A stretch of DNA of 64,000 nucleotides. It comes from Glaciihabitans sp. INWT7 (GTDB lineage: Bacteria; Actinomycetota; Actinomycetes; Actinomycetales; Microbacteriaceae). The DNA lies in contig NZ_CP043653.1 in assembly GCF_014217685.1 (NCBI RefSeq), positions 3,104,419 through 3,168,418 of the forward strand, given 5' to 3'. Position 1 is the stretch's first letter, and the number at the start of each line of letters is the position of its first letter. Of this stretch, positions 33,339 to 42,482 are shown one piece after another. Under the pieces are notes generated by a model that saw only the letters and a list, made by a program, of their open reading frames with translations, was not told the DNA's origin and made no database searches. The translations under genes and the position numbers were made by a program.

Positions 33339-35381
33339 ATGCTCCCCACGCTGCAGCCGCTGCTCCATGACACGACCGTCCTGCTCCGAGCGCCGTCCCA
33401 GGCCTGGTCGGCCGGTGACGGGACCATCGACGGGCGCGGCATCACGGGCATCTATCACTCGGATATCCGGGTCGTGTCACGCAGTGTGGTGACGGTGGGT
33501 GGGCAGTCGGCCGAACCGATCGCGACGGTTCCCTCTGGTGCCGCGAGCACCGTCTTCGTCGGCCTGTTGCGCGGCCTCGACGATCGCACCGCCGACCCGC
33601 GGGTGCGACTGCTGCACCGCCGCACGGTCTCGACCACGGGGGTTTCCGAGTCGATCACCATCCAGTCGGCGCTCGACACCCCTGTGTCCACGACGGCGAC
33701 GGTGCAGATCGACAGCGACCTCGCCGAGATGGAGTCCGTGAAGGCCGGCATCGGGGGCGTCGGCGTGCCATTCGACCTGTCCCCCCAGACCGCGACCTGG
33801 GGCCGTGGCGCCGTGCGGGCGTCGCTGCACGCCCCGGATGCGACGGTCACCGACCACGCGGACGGCGGCATCCGGCTGGCCTGGGATCTCGACATCCCCG
33901 CCAACGGGTCCGTGACGGTCGGCTGGACGATCGACGCGGAGGATGCCGACGCGGTCGTGCGCGGCACTACCGATGACGCCCGCTGGTCGGTTCCGGTGGT
34001 CACCGCCGGCGACGATCGCCTCGAACGATGGGTGACCCAAGCCCTCTCCGACCTCGACGCGCTGAGGCTCACGACGGTTTCGGATCCGGCATCCGAATTC
34101 CTGGCCGCCGGCGCTCCCTGGTTCTTCACGCTGTTCGGCCGGGACTCGCTCTGGGCAGCACGCTTCATGCTGCCGCTCGGCACGACCCTCGCCGCCGACA
34201 CCCTGCGGGTGCTCGCATCGCTGCAGGGCACCGAATCCGTCGCCGGAAGCGCCGAGCAGCCCGGCAAGATCATGCACGAGTTGCGCCGGGCGACGCTGTC
34301 GATCCCCGGCGAGGGTGTGGTGCTGCCGCCCCTGTACTTCGGCACCGTCGACGCGACTCCTCTCTGGGTGTGCCTGCTGCACGACGCCTGGAAGTGGGGA
34401 TTGCCAGAGCCCGAGGTCGTGGTGCTCCTCCCGCACCTCGTCGCTGCCCTCGAGTGGATGCGCGACTACGGGGATGCCGACGGCGACGGCCTGCTCGAAT
34501 ACGTCGACGCCACCGGAACCGGCCTCGCGAACCAGGGTTGGAAGGATTCCGGCGATTCGGTGCAGTGGCGCGACGGCACTCTCGCCGAGGGCCCGATCGC
34601 CCTCTGCGAGGTGCAGGCCTACGCCTATGAGGCGGCAATGCACGGCGCAGAACTGCTCGACCACTTCGGCGTCTCGGGCGCCGCTGAATGGCGCGAGTGG
34701 GCTGCCCGACTGCGAACCCGCTTCCATGAGTCGTTCTGGATCGACGACCCGGCGGGGGCATACCCGGCGATCGCGCTCGACTCCTCCAAGCGACCTGTCG
34801 ATACCGTCACCAGCAACATCGGGCACCTGCTCGGCACCGGCCTGCTCGACTCGCGCCAGGCCGCCCTCGTCGCCCGTCGCCTCGTCTCACCGCACCTGAA
34901 TTCGGGCTACGGCCTTCGCACCATGTCCACCGATTCGCAAGGCTACTGGCCGCTCAGCTATCACGGCGGCAGCGTCTGGACCCATGACACCGCCATCGCG
35001 ATCGCCGGACTCGCGCGCGACGGCTTCACCGCAGAAGCCGCCTCCCTGGCCTCCGGTCTTCTCGCCGCGGCGTCCGGATTCGACTATCGGATGCCCGAGC
35101 TGCACTCCGGCGACGCCGCGAGCGAGTTCGGCTCCCCTGTTCCCTACCCGGCCGCGTGCCGTCCGCAGGCCTGGTCTGCGGCCGCCTCGGTCTCGGTGCT
35201 GGCATCGACACTCGGACTGCGCGCGGACGCGCCATCCGCCACCCTCGGCGTCTCCCCGATGACCATGGTCGGTGCGCTCGCGGTGAGCGGTCTGAGGTTC
35301 GGCGGCGAGGATGTCTCGATCACGGTGAATACGGACGGCGAGGTCACCGCGTCGTCCGGGGCATCCGTGCAGGTGGAGTAG
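33339..35381 (+). CDS. Glycogen-debranching-type glucosidase (amylo-alpha-1,6-glucosidase family)
   Basis: 680 residues from ATG 33339 (a TTG three codons earlier is possible). The N-terminal ~230 residues are the bacterial GDE N-terminal beta domain. The rest is an (alpha/alpha)6 barrel with APWFFTLFGRDSLWAARF (about 264-281), YFGTVDATPLWVCLL and NQGWKDSGDSVQWRDG, holding the acidic residues of the active site. No signal peptide, so it acts in the cytoplasm on imported oligosaccharides. It follows the importer genes after 62 bases and is probably co-regulated by LacI. Confidence 0.9.
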   Translation: MLPTLQPLLHDTTVLLRAPSQAWSAGDGTIDGRGITGIYHSDIRVVSRSVVTVGGQSAEPIATVPSGAASTVFVGLLRGLDDRTADPRVRLLHRRTVSTTGVSESITIQSALDTPVSTTATVQIDSDLAEMESVKAGIGGVGVPFDLSPQTATWGRGAVRASLHAPDATVTDHADGGIRLAWDLDIPANGSVTVGWTIDAEDADAVVRGTTDDARWSVPVVTAGDDRLERWVTQALSDLDALRLTTVSDPASEFLAAGAPWFFTLFGRDSLWAARFMLPLGTTLAADTLRVLASLQGTESVAGSAEQPGKIMHELRRATLSIPGEGVVLPPLYFGTVDATPLWVCLLHDAWKWGLPEPEVVVLLPHLVAALEWMRDYGDADGDGLLEYVDATGTGLANQGWKDSGDSVQWRDGTLAEGPIALCEVQAYAYEAAMHGAELLDHFGVSGAAEWREWAARLRTRFHESFWIDDPAGAYPAIALDSSKRPVDTVTSNIGHLLGTGLLDSRQAALVARRLVSPHLNSGYGLRTMSTDSQGYWPLSYHGGSVWTHDTAIAIAGLARDGFTAEAASLASGLLAAASGFDYRMPELHSGDAASEFGSPVPYPAACRPQAWSAAASVSVLASTLGLRADAPSATLGVSPMTMVGALAVSGLRFGGEDVSITVNTDGEVTASSGASVQVE

Positions 35382-35406
35382 CGCCCGGTACCCCTGCCCT
35401 CGTGGC

Positions 35407-35514
35407 CCTCGTGGCGGGGGCTCTGCCCGCTCGCCTCGTGGCGGGGGACCTGCCTGCTCGCCTCGTGGCGGGGGACCTGCCCGCTCGCCTCGTGGCGGGG
35501 GACCTGCCCGCTCG
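35407..35514. repeat. Four 27-bp tandem repeats
   Basis: Four head-to-tail copies starting at 35407, 35434, 35461 and 35488, of the form CCTCGTGGCGGGGG then CCTGCCCGCTCG. Copies 3 and 4 are identical; copies 1 and 2 differ at one to three positions. They lie in the convergent gap after the glucosidase gene and are open in several frames only because the period is a multiple of three. Confidence 0.9.
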
Positions 35515-35576
35515 CGGCGGGGAGAGCCCTTCGCGGCGGGAGTTGTGACTCCCTCCGCGGGGCGCTCTCCCCGCCG
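35515..35576. terminator. Large bidirectional hairpin between convergent genes
   Basis: Perfect 13-bp arms CGGCGGGGAGAGC (35515-35527) and GCTCTCCCCGCCG (35564-35576). Inside is a second near-perfect stem CGGCGGGAGT / ACTCCCTCCG. The position between the glucosidase (plus) and HdeD-like (minus) stops suits termination from both sides, although no clear T-run is present. Confidence 0.65.
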
Positions 35577-35598
35577 CGACCGTGGTGACGAGCGCGGT

Positions 35599-36180
35599 CT
35601 ATGCGCTCTCGGCCCGTCGGCGCGATCCGCTGATCGCGAGGCTCACGACGCCGACCACACCGATGACGGCGAGGAAGATCGCGGTCACGAAGAGGAAGCC
35701 GACGATCGCAGCCCCCGGAAGCAGGATCACTAGGAGGCCGAGCACGAATGACGCGAGCCCCGTGAGCACCAGGGTCGCCCGGGTGCCCCGGCGGAACAGC
35801 GCGAACGCGGTGATAATGCAGATGAGCCCGTCGATCATCCAGCCGATTCCGATGATCAGCTCGATGGCGATGAGAGTGCCGAAGGGATTGTTGAGACAGA
35901 GCACGCCGGCGACGATCACCACGAGCCCCATCAGTCCGACGAACCAGCGCCAGCCGGTCTGCATCTCCTTGCCGGATACCGCGGTGAAGACCCGGCTGAT
36001 GCCGGCGACGATGAGGTAGACGCCAAAGAGCAGCGCGACCGAGCGCAACGCGGCCTGGGGGAAGATCAGGCCGAACGCGCCGACGAGGAGGGCGCCGACA
36101 GCAGCGATCCATGCCCCGCGGCGGAAGACGGACCGGACCTGGTTATCGAGCGCGTCGTGGCGAGTCATGCTCTCGATCAT
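35599..36180 (-). CDS. HdeD/DUF308-family membrane protein
   Basis: 193 residues with six short membrane helices, each pair repeating the GLIFPQAALRSVALLFGVYL-type pattern of DUF308. E. coli HdeD is linked to acid resistance at high cell density; the role here is unknown. The ATG at 36180 and the one four codons later (36168) are both possible. Confidence 0.88.
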   Translation of the reverse strand: MIESMTRHDALDNQVRSVFRRGAWIAAVGALLVGAFGLIFPQAALRSVALLFGVYLIVAGISRVFTAVSGKEMQTGWRWFVGLMGLVVIVAGVLCLNNPFGTLIAIELIIGIGWMIDGLICIITAFALFRRGTRATLVLTGLASFVLGLLVILLPGAAIVGFLFVTAIFLAVIGVVGVVSLAISGSRRRAESA

Positions 36181-36231
36181 CGCGGCTGGATGCGAGCGTG
36201 TCGAGCATTCGCCGCGCCAACCGTCAGGGCT

Positions 36232-37326
36232 CTAGAGATTGGACAGCAGCGCGACGACCTGGCGGGCGATCTGCCGCCCGGCTCGGTTGGCCCCGATCGT
36301 GCTGGCTTGCGGTCCATACCCGGCAAAGAATATACGACCGTCCTTCCACGACGATCCGCCGCCGACACTGATTCCGCCCTCTTTCTCCCGCAGCTTGAGA
36401 GGGGCGAGATGGCGCAGTTCCGGACGGAATCCCGTGGACCAGACGATCGCATCCGCGGGCTGGAATGTTCCGTCCGCCCAGCGCACCCCGTGCGCTTCGA
36501 TCGAGGAGAACATCGGCTTCGCGACGAGGGTCCCCCGCTCGATCCCGGCTTGGATGCGGCGCGTCCGGGGCACCCCGGTGCCGCTGACGATGCTCGGCAG
36601 GGCGCGACCGCTGCGAGCGGCTTCGTCCTGGGCTGCGACCGCGGCCGCCCCCGCCTCCATGTTGAGTTCGCCCTCGTCGAGGAATTCGATGGGTCTCCGG
36701 GACACCCAGGTGAGACTCTCAGCACTGCCCTCGAGTTCGAGGAGGAAACCGATCGCCGAGGTCCCCCCGCCCACCACGACGACGTTCTGGCCCGCGAACT
36801 CGGCCGCCGACTCGTAGTTCGTGGTGTGGACGTGTCGACCGGCGAAGTCGTTGAATCCCGGGTACCAAGGGATGAATGGCGAGCCCCAGGTGCCGGTGGC
36901 GTTGACGACGACATCCGTCTCGAGCGCTCCGATGCCACCGCTCGACTCGAAACCGACCACCAGGTCGGTGCCACGGTTGAAGACGCGCTTCACGTCGACG
37001 GGGCGCCTCACGCGCAGCTCGTAGTGCTCTTCGTACCGCGCGTAGTAGTCGGCCACGACATCCTTCGCCGGAAGGGTGCGGTCGGCGGTGTCGAAACTGA
37101 TGCCGAGTTCGTCCATGCCCGGCAGGTCATTGATGTGGTGGGCCGAGCCGATGCGTAGGGCCTCCCAGCGGTGCTGCCAGGCCCCGCCAGTGCCGGGGCC
37201 ACGGTCGAGAACGACGAAGTCGGAACCCGGTTCGAGGCCGAGTCGCCTGAGGTAGAAAGAGACGGACAGTCCCGCTTGTCCCGCACCGATCACCACGACA
37301 GAGGGGGAGCCAGGTGAGGACGTCAC
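36232..37326 (-). CDS. FAD/NAD(P)-dependent oxidoreductase, flavin-monooxygenase-like
   Basis: 364 residues. The FAD-binding Rossmann motif VVIGAGQAGLS is at 11-21, a GTGGAWQHRW segment follows, and the NAD(P) site VVVVGGGTSAIG lies near 185-196, ending with the ATGTWGSP and GYGPQAST signatures. The order is that of bacterial flavin-containing monooxygenases of the CzcO/YpdA type. Substrate unknown. Divergent from the DUF3073 gene. Confidence 0.9.
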   Translation of the reverse strand: MTSSPGSPSVVVIGAGQAGLSVSFYLRRLGLEPGSDFVVLDRGPGTGGAWQHRWEALRIGSAHHINDLPGMDELGISFDTADRTLPAKDVVADYYARYEEHYELRVRRPVDVKRVFNRGTDLVVGFESSGGIGALETDVVVNATGTWGSPFIPWYPGFNDFAGRHVHTTNYESAAEFAGQNVVVVGGGTSAIGFLLELEGSAESLTWVSRRPIEFLDEGELNMEAGAAAVAAQDEAARSGRALPSIVSGTGVPRTRRIQAGIERGTLVAKPMFSSIEAHGVRWADGTFQPADAIVWSTGFRPELRHLAPLKLREKEGGISVGGGSSWKDGRIFFAGYGPQASTIGANRAGRQIARQVVALLSNL

Positions 37327-37494
37327 GCGTCTACGTTAGCCGCCACTGGGAGGGCGGATGGCGGACGCGGCCGGGGTGCGCGTGCATGCTAAAGTTGGCC
37401 TTTAGTTTTTAGTTCCCTATTTGGTCAATCCCGGGCAGCTGTTCGCCAGTCGAGGCTCCGTTCGTCCGGGCAGGAATCGTGAGGGGGTCAAGCC

Positions 37495-37740
37495 ATGGGG
37501 CGCGGCCGTCAAAAAGCAAAGCACACCAAGGTGGCTCGTGAGCTGAAATACTTCAGCCCGGACACCAACTACAACGCGCTCGAACGCGAACTCACGCATC
37601 CCGTCACCGGTGCTCCGATCGATCCCAAGCTCGAAGAAGATCTCGAGAAGTGGCCCGAATTCAGCGCGACCGCATACTCGCCGGATGTCTCCGGATTCTC
37701 CGAAGACGAGTACGAGTCCGACCAGAACAAGACGGCCTGA
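37495..37740 (+). CDS. DUF3073 domain-containing small protein
   Basis: 81 residues, MGRGRQKAKHTKVARELKYF at the start, then an acidic C-terminal half. This matches the actinobacterial DUF3073 family, whose N-terminus is basic and nucleic-acid-like; its role is not known. GAGGGGG precedes the ATG. It lies tail-to-tail with purM, a conserved neighbourhood in actinobacteria. An AT-rich promoter-like stretch at 37388-37422 precedes it. Confidence 0.92.
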   Translation: MGRGRQKAKHTKVARELKYFSPDTNYNALERELTHPVTGAPIDPKLEEDLEKWPEFSATAYSPDVSGFSEDEYESDQNKTA

Positions 37741-37922
37741 GCGTTTCTGCGGCGCGAATTCTCTCGCGCGCGTGAATCCTCTTGTCTGCGCTGATCCTTG
37801 GGTGCGCTGATTCTTGTTAGTGCTGCGGCGAGGCATCCGTCGTCCCGGTGACCGGGTAGCACGAGCGATACCCCGCACGCAGTGTTCCCCGGTGCGGCCC
37901 GGCCGCGCCCCCGGCGGAGGCG

Positions 37923-38030
37923 GCGCGTCAAGTGGATCCGGCGCGTCAAGTGGATCCGGCGTGTCAAGTGGATCCGGCGCGTCAAGTGGATCCGGCGCGT
38001 CAAGTGGATCCGGCGCGTCAAGTGGATCCG
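37923..38030. repeat. Six 18-bp tandem repeats
   Basis: Six exact-length copies of GCGCGTCAAGTGGATCCG starting at 37923, 37941, 37959, 37977, 37995 and 38013; the third has one change (GTG for GCG). They sit between the DUF3073 and purM 3' ends. The period is a multiple of three, which creates spurious open frames on both strands. The 180 bases before (37741-37922) hold no gene. Confidence 0.92.
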
Positions 38031-38046
38031 GGGTACTCGCGGCGTT

Positions 38047-38145
38047 CATCATTCAGGAACCTGTGGAGCGGATGCGGGAGACGAGCGCTCATGGGACCAC
38101 AGCCGTCCCTCTGTCCACATCAGCCCCAGACCTTCCTGAATGATG
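38047..38145. repeat. Palindromic repeat element, copy 2 (99 bp)
   Basis: Perfect 13-bp arms CATCATTCAGGAA (38047-38059) and TTCCTGAATGATG (38133-38145). Same size as copy 3 at 46536-46634. It follows the 18-bp array after 16 bases. Confidence 0.85.
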
Positions 38146-38207
38146 GAAACAGGATCAGGAACAGGAACAGGAACAAGAACAAGATGCTCGGTCGGGATGC
38201 TCGGTCG
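38145..38207. repeat. Short tandem repeats: hexamers and a 13-bp duplication
   Basis: A run of GGAACA/CAGGAA hexamers at about 38145-38184 is followed by two copies of GATGCTCGGTCGG (38183-38195 and 38196-38207, the second lacking the last base). They fill the gap between the palindromic element and the purM stop. No gene is seen from 37741 to 38285. Confidence 0.75.
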
Positions 38208-38285
38208 CGGAATGCTCCTCGCGAAAGGGGCTCGATCCCGTCGCGCAGCGACCGAACCCACTAGCGGCAGCGCGACCAGCGGCGA

Positions 38286-39380
38286 CTAGTCGCGGTAGCG
38301 GCCGACCAGCCGCACTGCACCGCCGTCGACGCCCTTGGCCCCCTGGTCGAAACCCGTGATGTCGCGAGGCACCGTCGAGACCGTGCCGAGTGTCCAGGCC
38401 GGGATGCCTTCGGCAGCGAGATGAGCGATTACCGCGTCTACCCGGGACGCTTCCACCACGGCGATCATGCCGATACCGAGATTCCAGGTGCCCTCGGCCT
38501 CTTCGAGGTTCATCGATCCCCACTCGGCGAGCACGCGGAAGACCGGGGCCGGCGACCAGGAGCCGCGATCCAGCTCCACCCAGCTGCCCACGGGAAGCAC
38601 CCGGGCGAGGTTTGCCGCAATGCCGCCACCGGTCACGTGGCTGAGCGCGTGAACGGCACCCGGGGCATCCGCCAGCAGGCTCAGCAGAGGCGAGGTGTAG
38701 AGCCGGGTGGGCTCGAGCAGCACCTCGCCGACGGGCCCGCCGAGCTCTTCGGATCGATCGAGGAACGAGATGCCTTTCTGGCGGATGATGCTGCGCACGA
38801 GCGAGTAGCCGTTGGAGTGCAGGCCGGATGATTCGAGCGCGATGACCACGTCGCCATCCGTCACGAGGTGGGCACCGAGCTGGGCATCAGCCTCCACCGC
38901 GCCCGTCGCTGCGCCGGCAACGTCGTAGTCGTCCGGTGCGAGCAGCCCGGGATGCTCGGCGGTCTCGCCCCCAACGAGGGCGGTGCCGGTCTCGCTGCAG
39001 CCGCGCGCGATCCCAGCCACGATGTCGGCGATGCGACTGGGCACCACCTTGCCGCAGGCGATGTAGTCGGTCATGAACAGCGGAGTCGCTCCGACGACCA
39101 CGATGTCGTCGACGACCATTCCGACCAGGTCGATGCCGATCGTGTCGTGCTTGTCGATGGCCTGGGCGATCGCGACCTTCGTGCCGACCCCGTCGGTGGA
39201 TGTCGCGAGCAGAGGACGCTGGAAGGAGGTGAGGAACGACACGTCGAAGAGCCCGGCGAAACCGCCGACGCCACCGACGACGCGTGGCCCGTGGGTGGCC
39301 GAGACCGCCGACTTCATGAGTTCGACAGCGAGGTCTCCGGCCGCCGTATCGACGCCCGCCTCGGCGTACTTGTCGGCCAT
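38286..39380 (-). CDS. purM: Phosphoribosylformylglycinamidine cyclo-ligase (AIR synthetase)
   Basis: 364 residues from ATG 39380 (GGAAAA upstream). Converts FGAM to AIR with ATP, step five of purine synthesis. Signatures: YAEAGVDTAAGDLAVELMK at the N-terminus, TDGVGTKVAIAQ, GIDLVGMVVDDI, GGETAEHPG and SGLHSNGYSLVR, then HVTGGGIAANLARVLP. Divergent from purF across 74 bases, so the two probably share regulation. Confidence 0.97.
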   Translation of the reverse strand: MADKYAEAGVDTAAGDLAVELMKSAVSATHGPRVVGGVGGFAGLFDVSFLTSFQRPLLATSTDGVGTKVAIAQAIDKHDTIGIDLVGMVVDDIVVVGATPLFMTDYIACGKVVPSRIADIVAGIARGCSETGTALVGGETAEHPGLLAPDDYDVAGAATGAVEADAQLGAHLVTDGDVVIALESSGLHSNGYSLVRSIIRQKGISFLDRSEELGGPVGEVLLEPTRLYTSPLLSLLADAPGAVHALSHVTGGGIAANLARVLPVGSWVELDRGSWSPAPVFRVLAEWGSMNLEEAEGTWNLGIGMIAVVEASRVDAVIAHLAAEGIPAWTLGTVSTVPRDITGFDQGAKGVDGGAVRLVGRYRD

Positions 39381-39454
39381 TCGTTTTCCGTTCTCAAAGC
39401 GTGAAAGACTGGAGTAAATCACCCCCAACTCTACGGTCTGGAGACTCACCGCGA

Positions 39455-40912
39455 ATGTGCGGCATTGTCGGCATCGTTTCTTCGGAACCCGCCAACCAAC
39501 AGGTCTACGACAGCCTCCTTCTCCTGCAGCACCGCGGCCAGGACTCCACCGGCATCGCCACCGCGGAGGGTCGCACCTTCCACATGGTGAAGGCTCGGGG
39601 TCAGGTTCGCGAGGCCTTCCGCACCCGTGACATGCGCGCCCTCCCCGGCAACATGGGGCTCGGTCACGTGCGCTACGCCACCAAGGGCAACGCCGGAAAC
39701 GAGCAGGAGGCACAGCCCTTCTATGTGAACGCCCCCTACGGCATCGTGCTCGTGCACAACGGCAACCTCACTAACACCAGGGAGCTCACCGACGAGCTCT
39801 TCCACATCGACCGACGGCACCTCAACACCAGCTCCGACACCGAGCTGCTGGTGAATGTGCTCGCCCACGAGCTGCAGGAACAGGTCACGGGACTCGACCT
39901 CGATCCCGACCAGATCTTCGCCGCCGTCGAACGCGTGCACGAGCGTGTCGAAGGCTCGTACGCCACGATCGCGATGATCCCGGGATACGGCCTGCTGGCG
40001 TTCCGGGACCCCTTCGGCATCCGTCCGCTCGTGCTCGGCAAGCGGGCTCGCGGATTCGTCGGGGACGACTGGATCGTGGCATCCGAATCCCTCGTGCTCG
40101 AGAGCGGCGGTTACGAGATCGTGCGTGATGTCGCGCCCGGCGAGGCAGTGTTCATCGCACTGGACGGCGAAATGACCTCACGCCAGTGCGCGAAGAACCC
40201 CTCCCTCGTGCCGTGCTCGTTCGAATACGTCTACCTCGCCAGACCCGACTCGATCATGAACGGTATCTCGGTCTACGACGCGCGTCTGCGCCTCGGCAAC
40301 CGGCTCGCGGACACGATCGCGCAGTACACGCCACGCGGCGATATCGACGTGGTCATGCCGATCCCCGACTCCTCGCGGCCGGCCGCCATGCAGGTGGCCC
40401 AGAAGCTCGGGATCGAGTACCGCGAGGGCTTCTACAAGAACCGTTATGTCGGCCGCACCTTCATCATGCCCGGCCAGGCCGAGCGCAAGAAGTCGGTGAG
40501 GCAGAAGCTCAACGCGATGGGATCCGAGTTCCGTGGCAAGAACATCCTGATCGTGGACGACTCCATAGTGCGCGGCACCACCTCGAAAGAGATCGTGCAG
40601 ATGGCCCGCGAGGCCGGCGCGAACAAGGTCACCTTCACCTCGGCGGCACCTCCCGTGCGCTTTCCCCACGTCTACGGCATCAACATGCCCAGCCGCCAGG
40701 AGCTGATCGCACACAACCGCAAGATCCCGGACATCAACCGGGAGATGGGAAGCGACTACCTCATCTACCAGGAGGTCGCAGACATGCAGGCGGCGATCCT
40801 CGAGGGTTCGAACGTGAACGCTCTCGAGATGAGCTGTTTCACCGGCGACTATGTCACCGGCACAGTCTCGCCCGAATACCTCGCCTGGGTGGAGCGCACG
40901 CAGCTCAGCTGA
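39455..40912 (+). CDS. purF: Amidophosphoribosyltransferase
   Basis: 485 residues from ATG 39455, so that MCGIVGIVSS places the glutaminase nucleophile Cys directly after Met; no propeptide is needed. Glutamine-amidotransferase domain to ~240, then the PRTase domain with NILIVDDSIVRGTT near 365. Makes phosphoribosylamine from PRPP and glutamine, the first committed purine step. Its stop overlaps the convergent membrane-protein gene by 8 bases. Confidence 0.97.
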   Translation: MCGIVGIVSSEPANQQVYDSLLLLQHRGQDSTGIATAEGRTFHMVKARGQVREAFRTRDMRALPGNMGLGHVRYATKGNAGNEQEAQPFYVNAPYGIVLVHNGNLTNTRELTDELFHIDRRHLNTSSDTELLVNVLAHELQEQVTGLDLDPDQIFAAVERVHERVEGSYATIAMIPGYGLLAFRDPFGIRPLVLGKRARGFVGDDWIVASESLVLESGGYEIVRDVAPGEAVFIALDGEMTSRQCAKNPSLVPCSFEYVYLARPDSIMNGISVYDARLRLGNRLADTIAQYTPRGDIDVVMPIPDSSRPAAMQVAQKLGIEYREGFYKNRYVGRTFIMPGQAERKKSVRQKLNAMGSEFRGKNILIVDDSIVRGTTSKEIVQMAREAGANKVTFTSAAPPVRFPHVYGINMPSRQELIAHNRKIPDINREMGSDYLIYQEVADMQAAILEGSNVNALEMSCFTGDYVTGTVSPEYLAWVERTQLS

Positions 40913-41855
40913 GGCGCCTTCCCCGCACCACGATCGCCGCGATGGCGACCGCGGCGGCGACGAACAGCGCCGTCGACACCGTGGCGATCGCGGCATCCGG
41001 ACTCACGATCGAGCGGCCGGAGAGAGCCTGCGCGGTCAGCACCGCGATCACCCCGAGGTAGAGGGCGGCGGTCACGACGAGGATACCGAGCCGGGTGCGT
41101 GAGTCGCGCAAGGCAGGCAGGCGGCGAGAGCCCAGCTCGAGCAGAAGAGCGAGGATGGGGAGCACCTGCATCGCATGCATCCCCACGAAGTGCGGGATGC
41201 GCAGGTCGCCGGCGACCGTGCTCCAGCCCAGCAGCGGGAGTCCGGGTCCCCCATCGGCGAGCCCAACGGTGTGGGCTCCGGCGATCCCCTGGAAGTCGGA
41301 CAGCTGTGCGGCGGTCGGGCTCGTCATCAGGAAGGCGAGGCCCATGCCGATTACCGCGATGATCAGACCGGAACGGATGGCGAAGCTGCGCGCGGGGTCG
41401 CCGAGCTCTGCTCGGAACAGCAGCACGGCAACGAGGATGGTGGCGGACCAGACGATCACGATGGACACCGCCATCGTTCCCCAGAGGGCGGTCGAGAACG
41501 GGGTCGAGACGTTGAAGTGACTTGTCGTGTCGGCAAAGGCCGCCCCGTAGATCACGATCATCTCGACGGCGAGGAAGAGCGCGGCGACGGTGCCCGACCA
41601 CCAGGCGATGCGACGGGCGCGGGGCAGCTGGCCGAGAAGCCAGGAGAGCGTGACGCTGTAGATGAGCACGGAGAGCGAGAACTTCAGCGGCTTGGCCCAC
41701 AGGGGCATCCCGGTGATCGAGCGTTGGTCGACGACCAACCCGACGAGGGCGACCGCGGCGAGCGCGATCATGCCGACGGAGAGCCACAGCAGTGGCCGGT
41801 GCCAGCCGAAGCGGGCGATGACGGAGGCGGGGGGTGCATCGATCGTGCGGGTCAT
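40905..41855 (-). CDS. Unrecognised polytopic membrane protein
   Basis: 316 residues from ATG 41855 (AAGGAG 13 bases upstream). About eight to nine membrane helices; visible motifs are MPLWAKPLKFSLSVLIYSVT in the second quarter and RIPHFVGMHAMQVLP near 220-234. I know similar actinobacterial proteins only as hypothetical. It follows a MerR-type regulator gene by 16 bases, so the two are likely an operon and the protein is the regulator's probable target. Confidence 0.75.
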   Translation of the reverse strand: MTRTIDAPPASVIARFGWHRPLLWLSVGMIALAAVALVGLVVDQRSITGMPLWAKPLKFSLSVLIYSVTLSWLLGQLPRARRIAWWSGTVAALFLAVEMIVIYGAAFADTTSHFNVSTPFSTALWGTMAVSIVIVWSATILVAVLLFRAELGDPARSFAIRSGLIIAVIGMGLAFLMTSPTAAQLSDFQGIAGAHTVGLADGGPGLPLLGWSTVAGDLRIPHFVGMHAMQVLPILALLLELGSRRLPALRDSRTRLGILVVTAALYLGVIAVLTAQALSGRSIVSPDAAIATVSTALFVAAAVAIAAIVVRGRRLS

Positions 41856-41871
41856 GGTGGTCGGTTCTCCT

Positions 41872-42480
41872 TCAGGAATAGCGCTCGGATGTGACGTGCT
41901 CCTGGGCCGCACGACGCAGTCCGGAGATCAGGGCGTCGCCGAGCACGGTGCCGACGACGACGGTCTCTGCCTTGGCGGCGCGGCCCTCCCGCGACTCGAT
42001 CTCGTCGAGGTCGGCGGCGGCGATGAGCAGGGCGGCCTTGGCGTACCGGGCGAACCAGCCCCGGTCATCCGTCTGCCCGAGACCGCGGAAGACGGAGAGT
42101 ACTCGTGCGGCGGAGAGGCGCCCGGGGTTGGTGGGTGACACGCGCCAGCCGGTGAGGAGCTCATCGATATCGGTGAGCGACACGGGATCGACATCCTCCG
42201 GTGCCACCGCCGCCGAGACTGTGCACTGAGCCACCTCGAAGACCTCGGGAAGCGAGGCTTCCGAGTCGATGGCGTCGATCACGCTGCGAGCGGATGCCAC
42301 GCTGAGCCCGCCAACCTCGATGAGGGCTCGGATCAGGCGAAGCCGATCCAGGTGGACAGCCCCGTAGCGCGCCTGGTTGGCCGTCTCGCTCTCTCCCGCC
42401 GGAAGGAGCTTCTCGCGCAGGTAGTACTTGATCGTCGCCACCGGGATACCGCTGGTGGTGCTGAGCTCGGCCATTCGCAT
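41872..42480 (-). CDS. MerR-family transcriptional regulator
   Basis: 202 residues. HTH at the very N-terminus: MRMAELSTTSGIPVATIKYY then LREKLLPAG, followed by the dimerisation helix and a C-terminal part without a recognised ligand domain and without cysteines arranged for metal binding. Two short inverted repeats lie directly before its ATG. Confidence 0.88.
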   Translation of the reverse strand: MRMAELSTTSGIPVATIKYYLREKLLPAGESETANQARYGAVHLDRLRLIRALIEVGGLSVASARSVIDAIDSEASLPEVFEVAQCTVSAAVAPEDVDPVSLTDIDELLTGWRVSPTNPGRLSAARVLSVFRGLGQTDDRGWFARYAKAALLIAAADLDEIESREGRAAKAETVVVGTVLGDALISGLRRAAQEHVTSERYS

Positions 42481-42482
42481 AC

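Noticed and set aside
35144-36112. Long arginine-rich minus-strand frame over the 27-bp array
   Set aside because: It lies across HdeD and the glucosidase end; the period-27 repeat keeps it open. HdeD is the real gene.
37388-37422. Riboswitch upstream of DUF3073
   Set aside because: AT-rich promoter-like DNA only; no conserved aptamer core is visible.
37417-38052. Minus-strand open frame made of DPLDAP-type hexapeptide repeats
   Set aside because: It arises from the 18-bp tandem array, starts inside a palindromic repeat, has no ribosome site and runs antisense through DUF3073.
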